A stretch of DNA of 59,618 bases from Gracilaria domingensis (lineage: Eukaryota; Rhodophyta; Florideophyceae; Gracilariales; Gracilariaceae), in the NCBI GenBank assembly GCA_022539475.1, contig VCMS01000328.1:1-59618 (forward strand). The letters are read 5' to 3'. Under the pieces are notes generated by a model. It was not told the origin of the DNA, searched no databases, and saw only the letters and a list, made by a program, of their open reading frames with translations. The translations under genes and the position numbers were made by a program. The number at the start of each line of letters is the position of its first letter. The first letter of the stretch is position 1. Positions 1 to 12,300 of this stretch are shown one piece after another.

Positions 1-3000
1 CCCGGTGTAGACACCTCGTCTGCGTCATTCGGCTTGAGGTGCATTTCACCAACAAGGAAGGCGTATATCTTGGCGTGCCACTGTCTTGGTGCTTGTCTAA
101 GCCCATAGATCGCTTTCTTCAGTCGGCACACCAAGTCCTCCTTTCCCTGCTGTGTGAACCCCATTGGCTGCTCCATGTACACTGTCTCGTCAAGGTCACC
201 GTTCAGAAAGGCAGTCTTCACATCCATCTGGTGCAAGTGGAAGTCTCGTACGGCAGTCACTGACAGGATCATTCTGATGGATGTGAACTTCACCACAGGT
301 GCATATGTCTCTGAGAAGTCCACACCCTCGATCTGCGGAAGCCTCTTGCAACACACGAGCCTTGTAACGCACTGTCGGTTCACCAGATGACGAAGCCTCA
401 TACTTCTGTACATACACCCACTTGGACGAAATCACGTTGCTGTCTGCTGGCCTTGGCACTAGATCCACGTGTCATGCTCCATCAACGATTGTACTCACTC
501 TTCATCGCCTTCTTCCAAGCTTCGGAATCAGGACGTGACACTGCGTCACCGTACGACGAAGGAGTATCATCACTGGCTGTAAGGAAAGCACTGGCACCAC
601 GCCACCACGAGGATGGCGTCTTTCTCTGACGTGTGGATCTACGAAGGGGCTGCGTCTCTGTCACTTCCGGCTCATCTTGTGGAACTGGTGTGGTGTGTTC
701 ATCCGTACTGGCATTCGTGGTACTCTCATGAGAAGCTGGTGCAGAAGGATCATCTTCAGAATGATCGGCGGATGTGTCGGAGGTTGGGGCTTCAGCAGAT
801 ACCGACTTGTCGACCAAGTCGATATCCGCATAGTCCTCGTCTTCAGAGTGCTCGTCACTTTCAGTTGCAGAGCACTCGTCAAACCTCACATCTCGTGACA
901 CAATCACCTTCTTCTTCTGGCTGTCCCACAACTTGTACCCGTGGGAGCCTGAAGTGTACCCAATGAAGATGGCCTCCACTGCACGCTCTTCCAGCTTCTT
1001 CAACTTGTGATCAACCACCTTGTACCAGCAACGGCTACCAAACACACGCAGATTGCTCAGATCAGGCTTCTGTCCATGCCACAGCTCAAACGGCGTCACG
1101 TCACTCGGAAGCGCTTTGCAGGTCACTCTGTTGCGCACATACACAGAAACATTCAGAGCCTCAGCCCAAAAGCTTTTTGGCACATTCTTGTGATGCAACA
1201 TTGACCTGACCAAGTCCATGAGTGTGCGGTTGAACCTCTCGGCAAGCCCGTTCTGCTGTGGATTGTAAGGCACAGTTCGCTGATGCTCAATACCGTACTG
1301 CTCAAGCTTTTCGGAGAACCGATTGGACAAGTACTCACCACCATTGTCAGTGCGTAATGCACGCAACACACTCTTGCGAGCGGTGATGGTTAACACTTTC
1401 CTGCCCATCTGGTTCTCCACAAACCTGAGCCACTTGATGAACATCCGGAACACCTCATCCTTCGTCTTGAGCATGTACAGAAGCAGTAGCGGCTGTGGTC
1501 ATCGATGAATGTGACAAAGTAGTGCGAGCCTCCCAAGGACTTCACGTTCACTGGACCCGATATATCAGAGTGTACCAGGTCCAGTACGTGTTCAGCTCGT
1601 TCCCCCCTTGCTTGGGAGTCGGAGCACGGGTTGCTTTGCCCACTACACAAGAGCCACACACATCCAGCTTCTGAGCCACATCCACATTCAGACCTGACAC
1701 AACACCGTTTCGAGCCATCTGCTTGATGCCTTCCACATTCACATGAGCCATTCGAGCATGCCAAAGAGACAAGTCTGACACAAGCGCACTGTCCGTGTCC
1801 GTGAACTGATCTGCAGCAGTGCAAAGGTAGTACAGGTCTTTGACGCGGCGCCCAACGGCAACCACTTTTGACCCCTTGTACACACATACCTTTTCTTTGT
1901 CAAACACTACCGTGCAGCCCAGATCACAAATCTGTGACACAGACAACAAGTGGTACCGTAAGTTGGGCACGTGTACCACCTGCTTTAGCTTGCACTTACG
2001 CTTGGACCCTTCAACTGTCAGATCGAGCTCCACACTTCCGTGACCAACAGACTGCAACTTGGAATCATTGCCGATACTCACACCCGACGACACCTTTGTC
2101 TCGTACGTTTGGAACATTGAGTCATCATAAGTCATGTGCGCAGTAGCTCCAGAGTCAACAATCCAGTCACTGTTAGTGGCCTTGTCGGCACCATTCGCAA
2201 TGAGGCATACAAAGTCAGAATCGCTGCCGCCCGTACCTTGCTCATCGTTGAGCGCGGTATGTACACTTGGGTGAGCAGCATCGATCTGATCCTTGTTAGC
2301 CCCATCACGTTGCTTTTTGAAACAGTTCTTCTGGATATGACCCTTTATGCCACAATAGTAACACACAACCGACTTCAATGACTTCCTACGAAACTGGCGT
2401 CCCACGAGTGCAGCATCACACCGGACTCCTCCTTGGCACGATCACTCATACGTTGCTCTTCTTGCAATAGACGGCTCTTCACAAACTCCATAGTGAGTTG
2501 GCGATCTCCGATCGTGGTGTCAATTGCAACAATGAGGTGCTCAAAACGATCCGGAAGTCCACATAGAGCAGCCATAGCAATGTCCTCTTCTTCAACGTTG
2601 ACGTCCATACTCTTGAGGTCGGAGGCCAAGTGCCGAACACGATTGATGAATTGCAACATCTTCTCGTCCTCGCGCATTTTGACAGAGTAGAAAGCACGTC
2701 TGGCGTTGATTCGGTTAAGAAGAGTCTTACGTTGAAACACATTGCAAATGGCCTTCCATGCGTCAGCAGCAGTCTCGATGTCTCGAATGTGATCCAAGTG
2801 CTCGTCGGCAAGCGTGAGTCCAATGATAGCTCTGCCCTTTCGTCGCGGATTTGCCACTTTACCAGTTCCTCTTCATCCGTGGGTGCAGAAGTGGTGAGAT
2901 GGTTCTTGAGGTCTTTCAGTGCAAGTACATACTGAATCTTCTGCTTCCAAGTATGGAAGTTATCCTCACCCAACTCTCGATCTTGAGCCCACTAAACGAG

Positions 3001-3005
3001 TCCAT
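1..3005 (-). pseudogene. A1 gag-pol, frameshifted and truncated
   Basis: Copia gag-pol polyprotein read leftwards from the gag ATG at 3003-3005 (MDSFSGLKIE). Visible domains in order: UBN2-type gag, CCHC knuckle (CYYCGIKGHIQKNC), aspartic protease (DSGATAHMT), GAG-pre-integrase (LWHARMAH), integrase (DNGGEY, NGLAERFNR), then the start of reverse transcriptase up to the window edge. Against copy A2 the frame is lost near 2978, 2835, 2412, 1608, 1470 and 496, in nearly every case by one missing base. Product would be non-functional as written. Whether the losses are real or consensus errors cannot be told from this sequence alone. Confidence 0.9.
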
Positions 3006-4233
3006 GATGTAAGAGAGGAACTGCAGCGAACCAGATAATGCGGTGGCAGACAGGCGGCAATAGCAAACGACAGCGGTAAACAACAACAGCAAACAACAAC
3101 AACAAACAACAACAAACAACAATAACAACAAACAACAACACAATAAAGATGAATAGTCGGGTGCAAAGGAACTAAGATTCCTGGTACCCTAGGGAGTCGG
3201 ACCCCTGACCCCCGGAGACTCTCCGGGTAAGAAACGACTTCTGCAGTCTACCTCCTCCTGCGTTCTAGGAGAAGGTGCGTCGCTCTCTACGAGACTTCCA
3301 GAGGATGGTTAATGACCGAAGATATGCCTTCACCAAGTAAAACCCTCTCTGGTCTCTTGCAAGAACTTGCGCGACCCTGAAACTGCAGGTACTATGACAA
3401 ACCGAGGTACGCTTCTAGCAAGCAAACAATGAAGTTCACAAGCGGCCTGATCCTAAAAAGGAGGTCAGCCTACGACACGTCGCCTCCCCGCACCACCGAA
3501 GCAGTACGGATCAAAAGCTCGTTTCAGTTTGCCTTCGCCACAGATCAAGAACCCAACACAAAGTCAGGTCAGCAACAATAAAGGTGGACCACCTCCTGTC
3601 CAGTGCAGTACGTCACGGCACCCCGTCCACAAATCCCCCGCGAAGAATACCAGGTCTTTCGACCGACACCGTTATCTGCCCCTAAGGACCGGTGGGAAAC
3701 TCGCAAGACGGAACAAATGCTTTGGTTCAAGCCGCCAGACTAACGTCCCCGATTGCTCGGATCAACCGCTCGTCGCACCGAAACTCAAGTGATCACCACA
3801 CCTGCCGAGCACACACGCAGTGCACGGACTTCAACAGAAACGAATGCTGAGCACAACACACAAGTGCACAGACTTCAACAACACAAGGTCCTCAACCTCT
3901 CGGATCAGAACCCACAAAGACGACGTGGGGATCCCAACAATAATAACAGAGGGAGACCAAACGAAGCGGATAGCGATCGACAACACGGGCAACAACGAGC
4001 GCCCAAACACAATCACGATAGAAAGTCAACGTCGAACCACCACCAACAAAACGCCCTCAGGGAGGAACGAACGACCGAAAGAAGAAAGTCAACACCGACC
4101 AACGATACGGTCAACACACCCGACGCAACGGAGAAGGGAACGAAAGGGAAAACAGCGAAGCGGATGAACGGCGGTGAGGGAGAGCGGCGAGAATCAGCGG
4201 CGAGAGGGAACGATAACGGCAGAGGTCAGCGGG
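3006..4233 (-). other. A1 untranslated leader
   Basis: About 1.2 kb between the primer-binding site and gag, without a sense-strand coding frame that looks real. The gag-proximal end is a (TTG)n tract in sense orientation (about 3066-3140) and, right before the gag ATG, a pyrimidine-rich stretch ending in CTGCAG. A short GC-rich hairpin (CCGGAGAGTCTCCGG) lies near 3215-3230. The same leader is present in A2, A3, A5 and A6. Confidence 0.75.
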
Positions 4234-4248
4234 GCTGGGCCCATAACC
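4234..4248 (-). promoter_or_regulatory. A1 primer-binding site, half initiator tRNA-Met
   Basis: The sense strand reads GGTTATGGGCCCAGC directly after the LTR. It is exactly complementary to the anticodon stem-loop region of eukaryotic initiator tRNA-Met (GCTGGGCCCATAACC), not to the tRNA 3' CCA end. This matches the half-tRNA priming known for Drosophila copia. Confidence 0.85.
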
Positions 4249-5022
4249 TGATAGAGGTTGAAGCTGAAAGGGAAGGTTGAAGAAAGGATAGGGGAATGAA
4301 GGGAAGTTCGCCAGCTCTGGCTCGGAATTTACTTGGAGGCGCTCGAGTCACCGCTTATATAGAACTACTTTGCGCAACCATCGCACAACTCCAACTCCAA
4401 GCAATACCTAAACCACTAGCTAGAGACACTCAATACTACCAATCATCTTCTAACATAACATGGTAACACTCCACACTATCATGGCAGCTTACAACAACAA
4501 AGCACAACAGCACAACAGTGCACAACGTGCACACAATTACGTGCCTACACATAACCATGACCATGCACAGATTCACATAGTGCCAACACACTGTAATCCC
4601 TACACGACACCATAACAGTTACGTACAAGCTCACCAACAACACTCACCACAAACTCACTCCAAGTCCTACGTCACCAACAATACCACACTGTAATCCTCT
4701 TGACACCACATCACTCTTCACCATAGTGCCAAGTCACATGAAGCTGTCCTACATGTCCACGTACATACGTGTGTACCCTGTGCATCATGTACAGTATGCC
4801 CAGTGTACTAGCTACACACGTGTACCCGGAAACAACCCATTAGCGCCACAACACTTGTACGAATCACAATGCATATGACATTTGCAGTAGCCAATCAGAA
4901 GCCCGTTTCACGTTGAGTTTGCGCAGAGGCGCATATGCGCTTTTCCAACGGCACCCTCCAAAACAGCCCATGCTCCCCAGCACTTTTGGTTTTCAGTGAC
5001 AGCACAGGGTCAACATCCAACA
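4249..5022 (-). repeat. A1 5' LTR
   Basis: 774 bp, sense-strand ends TGTTGGATG ... CTCTATCA. It matches the A2 LTRs over its whole length with several small deletions, and carries the TATATAA box and the GCGCATATGCGC palindrome. Confidence 0.93.
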
Positions 5023-6953
5023 ATCTGTTTGTCGGCTAAGCACCCCACTGACACCAAGTTGTACTCCATGGAGGGAACCAACAACGCATCGGTCAAACGT
5101 AGATTCACGTTCTCGAAAGGCAAAATCACATCTCCACGTTGAGTTGCAGACACACAGGTCTTGTCCGCGAGCTGTATAACACGCTCCTCCACGTCATGCA
5201 GTGTGCTGGGAACGAATACAGAAGGCGAGTGGAAGTAGTGCGAGGTCGCTTTACTATCTGCGTAAGTGTCCATGTCTCTTTTCGTGGGTGGTAGAACCGT
5301 TGCCTTTTCCATAGACATGCCCGCGATTTCGATCTTGGACGATTTACCGGAAGATTTTGACGATGTCTTCGGCTTCTCCTTGGACTTGAATGCCAACTTG
5401 TCCAGAATACTCTTCGGCAAATGGTTGTGCACCATTTGAAGGTCTCTCGGGTTGATATGAGCCAATCGGCGGTGCCATAGTTGAGTCAACTCCGGTAATG
5501 ATGCTTCAACATGCACTGCAAATCGGCTTTACCAGCGAGTAATGCGTGCTCCGCGCCGAAATGCATGACAGGTTCGGGCAAAGTATACAGGCCAGAACGT
5601 TTATCGCGCTGACCGCTCCCGATGACCAAGCCATTTTCATGAATCAAGCGAACTTCACGTGCACGGAACCGAGACTCAATAGACTTGTCGGCAAGGCTCC
5701 CAACGGAAACTAGGTTGTACTCCATGTCAGGCACGAGTAGGGCATCAGTCAACCTTAGATTCACATTGTCAAAAGGCAGAATAACATCTCCACATTTCGT
5801 CGCAGACACAGTACTCTTGTCGGCCAGCCGTATGTGTCGCTCCTCCACATCGTGCAATGAGCTTGGAACGAAGGCAGCTGCAGAGTGGAAGTAATGGGAA
5901 GTTGCTCCACTGTCTGCATAGGTGTCCATTTCTCGTTGCGCAGGTGCAGGACTGTCGCTTTCTCAAATGACATGCCTGCAATCTCTATCTTGGAGGACTT
6001 ACTAGACGACTTTGCTGACGCTTTAGATCCTCCAGACTTGTCCTTCGCCTTCAAAGCCAACTTGTCGAGTATGCTCTGAGGCAGATGGTTGTCAGGATTG
6101 TCCAGGTTTACAAAGCAACGATCTTTGGTATGTCCATCTCGACCACAAAAGTCACAGTGATACCCGCTGCCACTGGCTGCTGCAAGTGCATGTGTGCCAG
6201 AAACATCATCCGAATCATTACCATCTCGATGATGTGTGATAGAGGAGGTACCATGAGACTTGTTGGAACCTCTTCCCTTTCCTTTCTTTCGGCTGCGACT
6301 GCGACCAGTAGTCATGTGACGTGCATTGTATTCATCAATGAGGTGGTAGCAACATAGTCCCACGTTAACTCAGAGATCTCCTTGGTACGTAATGCTGCAG
6401 CCGTGGACTCCAGTGAGCTCTGCCGATCAATAGAAGCCAACAACATTGGAGCTTTGTGAGATTCGGGATGGCAGCATCCTTGCCCATACGATCCAACTGC
6501 GAGAACAGAGCCGTGAATTGGTCAACGTATTCGGACATGTTCTGCCATTGTATGTCATACGGAATAGTTGGGTCTGAACAGCAATCCTAGACACCGTGCG
6601 ATTCGAAGCATAGCGTGCATCCAGCAACTTGATCATCTTTGCCGGATCGTCATCCACGTCCATAACCACACGTAAAGGAGCATCACCAAGTGCACAGATG
6701 ATGATTCCGCAAGCCTTCTCGCGTTTGGATAACGTGCGAATGGCATCAACAGAGGATCCCTGACCATCAGTAGCGGTCGTCTCAGTTGAAATAGACTGCT
6801 CAGTATCTGTGTTAACCACATTCCAGACACCTTTGATGCGACAGGCGGCACGAAGTCGATGCCTCCAGAGTGCGTAATCCTCACCACGCTTGCCATGGAA
6901 GCGAGGAATCTTCACACCAGAGTTGGTATCCGTTTCCTTTCGGAGTCAGACAT
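5023..6953 (-). pseudogene. B1 gag-protease with internal duplication, broken
   Basis: Gag-pol fragment starting at the ATG at 6951-6953 (MSDSERKRIP) and frameshifted within its first 15 codons into the gag body (IPRFHGKRGEDYALWRHRL). A CCHC knuckle (CDFCGRDGHTKDRC) lies at about 6115-6156. The protease motif YADSGATSHYF is near 5910, and GAG-pre-integrase (LWHRRLAHINPRD) near 5480. After LVHNHLP-like residues the frame re-enters a second, diverged copy of the gag tail plus protease (5023 to about 5430), where the motif reads YADSKATSHYF: the catalytic glycine is lysine. No integrase, RT or RNase H is present before A1 interrupts it. Confidence 0.8.
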
Positions 6954-7318
6954 GACAAAAGAGCCTGAGGAGCACAGTCGGAATCGGCAACCAGGTAGTA
7001 ACCAAGCCAAGAAAGTAGAGAACCAGCTCGGAAGTGAAAAGCAAGCTCAAAGAAACAAACAAGAAGCGGAAAGAGGAATCAACGCTTCAGTTACACAGAG
7101 GGTAAAGGCTGGAGTGGAGTATTCTCACACTCAACAGCGAGGCGCCAGCGGAGACCGTGTAACCAGGTCTACAACGCTCGTCGGGACGCGTCCGTACGCG
7201 ATCACAGGCGGAGTTCGGGTACTCGACGCCTGGAGTATACTCATGGGTGAGACAGAACTCAACCCGGAACAACAAGAAGAGAAGAAGCAGCGGTCCACTG
7301 CAGGATCTAATATCCGGT
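6954..7318 (-). other. B1 leader, gag-proximal part
   Basis: Non-coding leader of B1 upstream of gag. It is interrupted by A2 and continues at 14188-14512. No sense-strand coding frame is convincing here. Confidence 0.6.
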
Positions 7319-8103
7319 TGTTGGATGTTGACCCTGCGCTGTCACTGAAAACCAAAAGTGCTGGGGAGCATGGGCTGTTTTGGAGGGTGCCGTTGGAAAA
7401 GCGCATATGCGCCTCTGCGCAAACTCAACGTGAAACGGGCTTGTGATTGGCTACTGCAAATGGTCATATGCATTGTGGTTGTACAAGTGTTGTGGCGCTA
7501 ATGGGTTGTTTCCGGGGTACACGTGTGTAGCTAGTACACTGGGCATACTGTACATGATGCACAGGGTACACACGTATGTACGTGGACATGTAGGACAGCT
7601 TCATGTGACTTTGGCACTATGGTGAAGAGTAGATGCGCTGTCAAGAGGTTTACACTGTGGTATTGTTGGTGACGTAGGACTTGGAGTGAGTTTGTGGTGA
7701 CGTGTTAGTTGGTGAGCTTGTACGTAACTGTTATGGTGGCGTGTACGGATTACAGTGTGTTGGCACTATGTGAATCTGTGCATGGTCATGGTTATGTGTA
7801 GGCACGTAACTTGATGTGCACGGTTGTGCACTGTTGTGCGTTGTTGTGCTTTGTTGTTGTAAGCTGTCATGATAGTGTGGCAGTGTTACCATGTTATGTT
7901 AGAAGATGATTGGTAGTATTGGGTGTCTCTAGCTAGTGGTTTAGGTATTGCTTGGAGTTGGAGTTGTGCGATGGTTGCGCAAAGTAGTTCTATATAAGCG
8001 GTGACTCGAGCACCTCCAAGTAAATTCCGTGCCAGAGCTGGCGAACTTCCCTTCATTCCCCTATCCTTTCTTCAACCTTCCCTTTCAGCTTCAACCTCTA
8101 TCA
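7319..8103 (+). repeat. A2 5' LTR
   Basis: 785 bp, TGTTGGATG ... CTCTATCA. U3 contains the 12-bp palindrome GCGCATATGCGC (7401-7412), an inverted CCAAT box (GATTGG, 7445-7450), an octamer-like TGCAAAT (7455-7461) and a TATA box at 7991-7997. Transcription should start about 25-30 bp after the TATA box, leaving a short R-U5 of roughly 80 bp. Confidence 0.95.
7991..7997 (+). promoter_or_regulatory. TATA box of A2 5' LTR
   Basis: TATATAA, followed by GCGGTGACTCGAG. The same box is conserved in the full-length family A LTRs and is missing from the deleted LTR at 32863-33085. Confidence 0.75.
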
Positions 8104-8118
8104 GGTTATGGGCCCAGC
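8104..8118 (+). promoter_or_regulatory. A2 primer-binding site, half initiator tRNA-Met
   Basis: GGTTATGGGCCCAGC begins at the first base after the LTR and is complementary to the anticodon arm of initiator tRNA-Met. Confidence 0.85.
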
Positions 8119-9348
8119 CCCGCTGACCTCTGCCGTTATCGTTCCCTCTCGCCGCTGATTCTCGCCGCTCTCCCTCACCGCCGTTCATCCGCTTCGCTGT
8201 TTTCCCTTTCGTTCCCTTCTCCGTTGCGTCGGGTGTGTTGACCGTATCGTTGGTCGGTGTTGACTTTCTTCTTTCGGTCGTTCGTCCTCCCTGAGGGCGT
8301 TTTGTTGGTGGTGGTTCGACGTTGACTTTCTATCGTGATTGTGTTTGGGCGCTCGTTGTTGCCCGTGTTGTCGATCGCTATCCGCTTCGTTTGGTCTCCC
8401 TCTGTTATTATTGTTGGGATCCCCACGTCGTCTTTGTGGGTTCTGATCCGAGAGGTTGAGGACCTTGTGTTGTTGAAGTCTGTGCACTTGTGTGTTGTGC
8501 TCAGCATTCGTTTCTGTTGAAGTCCGTGCACTGCGTGTGTGCTCGGCAGGTGTGGTGATCACTTGAGTTTCGGTGCGACGAGCGGTTGATCCGAGCAATC
8601 GGGGACGTTAGTCTGGCGGCTTGAACCAAAGCATTTGTTCCGTCTTGCGAGTTTCCCACCGGTCCTTAGGGGCAGATAACGGTGTCGGTCGAAAGACCTG
8701 GTATTCTTCGCGGGGGCATTTGTGGACGGGGTGCCGTGACGTACTGCACTGGACAGGAGGTGGTCCACCTTTATTGTTGCTGACCTGACTTTGTGTTGGG
8801 TTCTTGATCTGTGGCGAAGGCAAACTGAAACGAGCTTTTGATCCGTACTGCTTCGGTGGTGCGGGGAGGCGACGTGTCGTAGGCTGACCTCCTTTTTAGG
8901 ATCAGGCCGCTTGTGAACTTCATTGTTTGCTTGCTAGAAGCGTACCTCGGTTTGTCATAGTACCTGCAGTTTCAGGGTCGCGCAAGTTCTTGCAAGAGAC
9001 CAGAGAGGGTTTTACTTGGTGAAGGCATATCTTCGGTCATTAACCATCCTCTGGAAGTCTCGTAGAGAGCGACGCACCTTCTCCTAGAACGCAGGAGGAG
9101 GTAGACTGCAGAAGTCGTTTCTTACCCGGAGAGTCTCCGGGGGTCAGGGGTCCGACTCCCTAGGGTACCAGGAATCTTAGTTCCTTTTGCACCCGACTAT
9201 TCATCTTTATTGTTGTTGTTGTTTGTTGTTATTGTTGTTTGTTGTTGTTTGTTGTTGTTGTTTGCTGTTGTTGTTTACCGCTGTCGTTTGCTATTGCCGC
9301 CTGTCTGCCACCGCATTATCTGGTTCGCTGCAGTTCCTCTCTTACATC
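8119..9348 (+). other. A2 untranslated leader
   Basis: 1.23 kb without a convincing sense-strand frame. It holds a CCGGAGAGTCTCCGG hairpin near 9127, a (TTG)n tract (about 9208-9280), then TTCGCTGCAG about 15 bases before the gag ATG. The pyrimidine/TTG-rich run ending in CTGCAG resembles a 3' splice site, so the leader could be spliced out. The TTG tract is open in frame with gag and would add a Leu/Cys/Val-rich stretch, but there is no reason to think it is translated. Confidence 0.7.
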
Positions 9349-12300
9349 ATGGACTCGTTTAGTGGGCTCAAGATCGAGAAGTTGGGTGAGGATAACTTCC
9401 ATACTTGGAAGCAGAAGATTCAGTATGTACTTGCACTGAAAGACCTCAAGAACCATCTCACCACTTCTGCACCCACGGATGAAGAGGAACTGGTAAAGTG
9501 GCAAATCCGCGACGAAAGGGCTAGAGCTATCATTGGACTCACGCTTGCCGACGAGCACTTGGATCACATTCGAGACATCGAGACTGCTGCTGACGCATGG
9601 AAGGCCATTTGCAATGTGTTTCAACGTAAGACTCTTCTTAACCGAATCAACGCCAGACGTGCCTTCTACTCTGTCAAAATGCGCGAGGACGAGAAGATGT
9701 TGCAATTCATCAATCGTGTTCGGCACTTGGCCTCCGACCTCAAGAGTATGGACGTCAACGTTGAAGAAGAGGACATTGCTATGGCTGCTCTATGTGGACT
9801 TCCGGATCGTTTTGAGCACCTCATTGTTGCAATTGACACCACGATCGGAGATCGCCAACTCACTATGGAGTTTGTGAAGAGCCGTCTATTGCAAGAAGAG
9901 CAACGTATGAGTGATCGTGCCAAGGAGGAGTCCGGTGTTGATGCTGCACTCTTGGGACGCCAGTTTCGTAGGAAGTCATTGAAGTCGGTTGTGTGTTACT
10001 ATTGTGGCATAAAGGGTCATATCCAGAAGAACTGTTTCAAAAAGCAACGTGATGGGGCTAACAAGGATCAGATCGATGCTGCTCACCCAAGTGTACATAC
10101 CGCGCTCAACGATGAGCAAGGTACGGGCGGCAGCGATTCTGACTTTGTATGCCTCATTGCGAATGGTGCCGACAAGGCCACTAACAGTGACTGGATTGTT
10201 GACTCTGGAGCTACTGCACACATGACTTATGATGACTCAATGTTCCAAACGTACGAGACAAAGGTGTCGTCGGGTGTGAGTATCGGCAATGATTCCAAGT
10301 TGCAGTCTGTTGGTCACGGAAGTGTGGAGCTCGATCTGACAGTTGAAGGGTCCAAGCGTAAGTGCAAGCTAAAGCAGGTGGTACACGTGCCCAACTTACG
10401 GTACCATTTGTTGTCTGTGTCACAGATTTGTGATCTGGGCTGCACGGTAGTGTTTGACAAAGAAAAGGTATGTGTGTACAAGGGGTCAAAAGTGGTTGCC
10501 GTTGGGCGCCGCGTCAAAGACCTGTACTACCTTTGCACTGCTGCAGATCAGTTCACGGACACGGACAGTGCGCTTGTGTCAGACTTGTCTCTTTGGCATG
10601 CTCGAATGGCTCATGTGAATGTGGAAGGCATCAAGCAGATGGCTCGAAACGGTGTTGTGTCAGGTCTGAATGTGGATGTGGCTCAGAAGCTGGATGTGTG
10701 TGGCTCTTGTGTAGTGGGCAAAGCAACCCGTGCTCCGACTCCCAAGCAAGGGGGGGAACGAGCTGAACACGTACTGGACCTGGTACACTCTGATATATCG
10801 GGTCCAGTGAACGTGAAGTCCTTGGGAGGCTCGCACTACTTTGTCACATTCATCGATGACCACAGCCGCTACTGCTTCTTGTACATGCTCAAGACGAAGG
10901 ATGAGGTGTTCGGATGTTCATCAAGTGGCTCAGGTTTGTGGAGAACCAGATGGGCAGGAAAGTGTTAACCATCACCGCTCGCAAGAGTGTGTTGCGTGCA
11001 TTACGCACTGACAATGGTGGTGAGTACTTGTCCAATCGGTTCTCCGAAAAGCTTGAGCAGTACGGTATTGAGCATCAGCGAACTGTGCCTTATAATCCAC
11101 AGCAGAACGGGCTTGCCGAGAGGTTCAATCGCACACTCATGGACTTGGTCAGGTCAATATTGCATCACAAGAATGTGCCAAAAAGCTTTTGGGCTGAGGC
11201 TCTGAATGTTTCTGTGTATGTGCGCAACAGAGTGACCTGCAAAGCGCTTCCGAGTGACGTGACTCCGTTTGAGCTGTGGCATGGACAGAAGCCTGATCTG
11301 AGCAATCTGCGTGTGTTTGGTAGCCGTTGCTGGTACAAGGTGGTTGATCACAAGTTGAAGAAGCTGGAAGAGCGTGCAGTGGAAGCCATCTTCATTGGGT
11401 ACACTTCAGGCTCCCACGGGTACAAGTTGTGGGACAGCCAGAAGAAGAAGGTGATTGTGTCACGAGATGTGAGGTTTGACGAGTGCTCTGCAACTGAAAG
11501 TGACGAGCACTCTGAACACGAGGACTATGCGGATATCGACTTGGTCGACAAGTCGGTATCTGCTGAAGCCCCAACCTCCGACACATCCGCCGATCATTCT
11601 GAAGATGATCCTTCTGCACCAGCTTCTCATGAGAGTACCACGAATGCCAGTACGGATGAAGACACCACACCAGTTCCACAAGATGAGCCGGAAGTGACAG
11701 AGACGCAGCCCCTTCGTAGATCCACACGTCAGAGAAAGACGCCATCCTCGTGGTGGCGTGGTGCCAGTGCTTTCCTTACAGCCAGTGATGATACTCCTTC
11801 GTCGTACGGTGACGCAGTGTCACGTCCTGATTCCGAAGCTTGGAAGAAGGCGATGAAGAGTGAGTACGAGTCATTGATGGAGCATGACACATGGGATCTA
11901 GTGCCAAGGCCAGCAGACAGCAACGTGATTTCGTCCAAGTGGGTGTATGTACAGAAGTATGAGGCTTCGTCATCTGGTGAACCGACAGTGCGTTACAAGG
12001 CTCGTGTAGTTGCAAGAGGCTTCCTGCAGATCGAGGGTGTGGACTTCTCAGAGACATATGCACCTGTGGTGAAGTTCACATCCATCAGAATGATCCTGTC
12101 AGTGACTGCCGTACGAGACTTCCACTTGCACCAGATGGATGTGAAGACTGCCTTTCTGAACGGTGACCTTGACGAGACAGTGTACATGGAGCAGCCAATG
12201 GGATTCACACAGCAGGGAAAGGAGGACTTGGTGTGCCGACTGAAGAAAGCGATCTATGGGCTTAGACAAGCACCAAGACAGTGGCACGCCAAGATATACG

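Larger units (their letters stand above)
1..5022 (-). mobile_element. Copia family A element, copy A1 (3' part outside window)
   Basis: Ty1/copia LTR retrotransposon on the minus strand. Its 5' LTR is at the right (4249-5022), followed leftwards by the primer-binding site, a 1.24 kb leader and gag-pol. The window edge cuts it inside reverse transcriptase, so RNase H and the 3' LTR are not seen. It is nearly identical at base level to copies A2 and A3, so it is young. It is inserted into the pol-side end of the family B element B1: B1 sequence begins at 5023. The second target-site copy lies outside the window. Confidence 0.93.
5023..7318 (-). mobile_element. Copia family B element B1, left segment
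   Basis: Part of a second, clearly different copia family on the minus strand. Its gag and protease share no close sequence with family A. It is cut on the left by A1 (from 5022) and on the right by A2 (from 7319), and resumes at 14188. At the A2 break the flanks are CCGGT on the left and CGGTT on the right, consistent with a 5-bp CGGTT target duplication if one T was lost. Confidence 0.85.

Noticed and set aside
3753..4280. A 175-codon ORF opposite in sense to A1 across the leader and U5, repeated at 21282-21809 and in antisense in A2, A5 and A6
   Set aside because: It recurs only because the copies are near identical. Its composition (Thr/Arg/Asn/Gln/His-rich) is what the reverse of a G/T-rich leader gives, and no motif is seen.
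9187..9348. In-frame Leu/Cys/Val-rich extension upstream of the gag ATG, resembling a signal peptide
   Set aside because: It is the translation of the (TTG)n tract. Length varies between copies and the frame is disturbed in several, so the start at 9349 is preferred.
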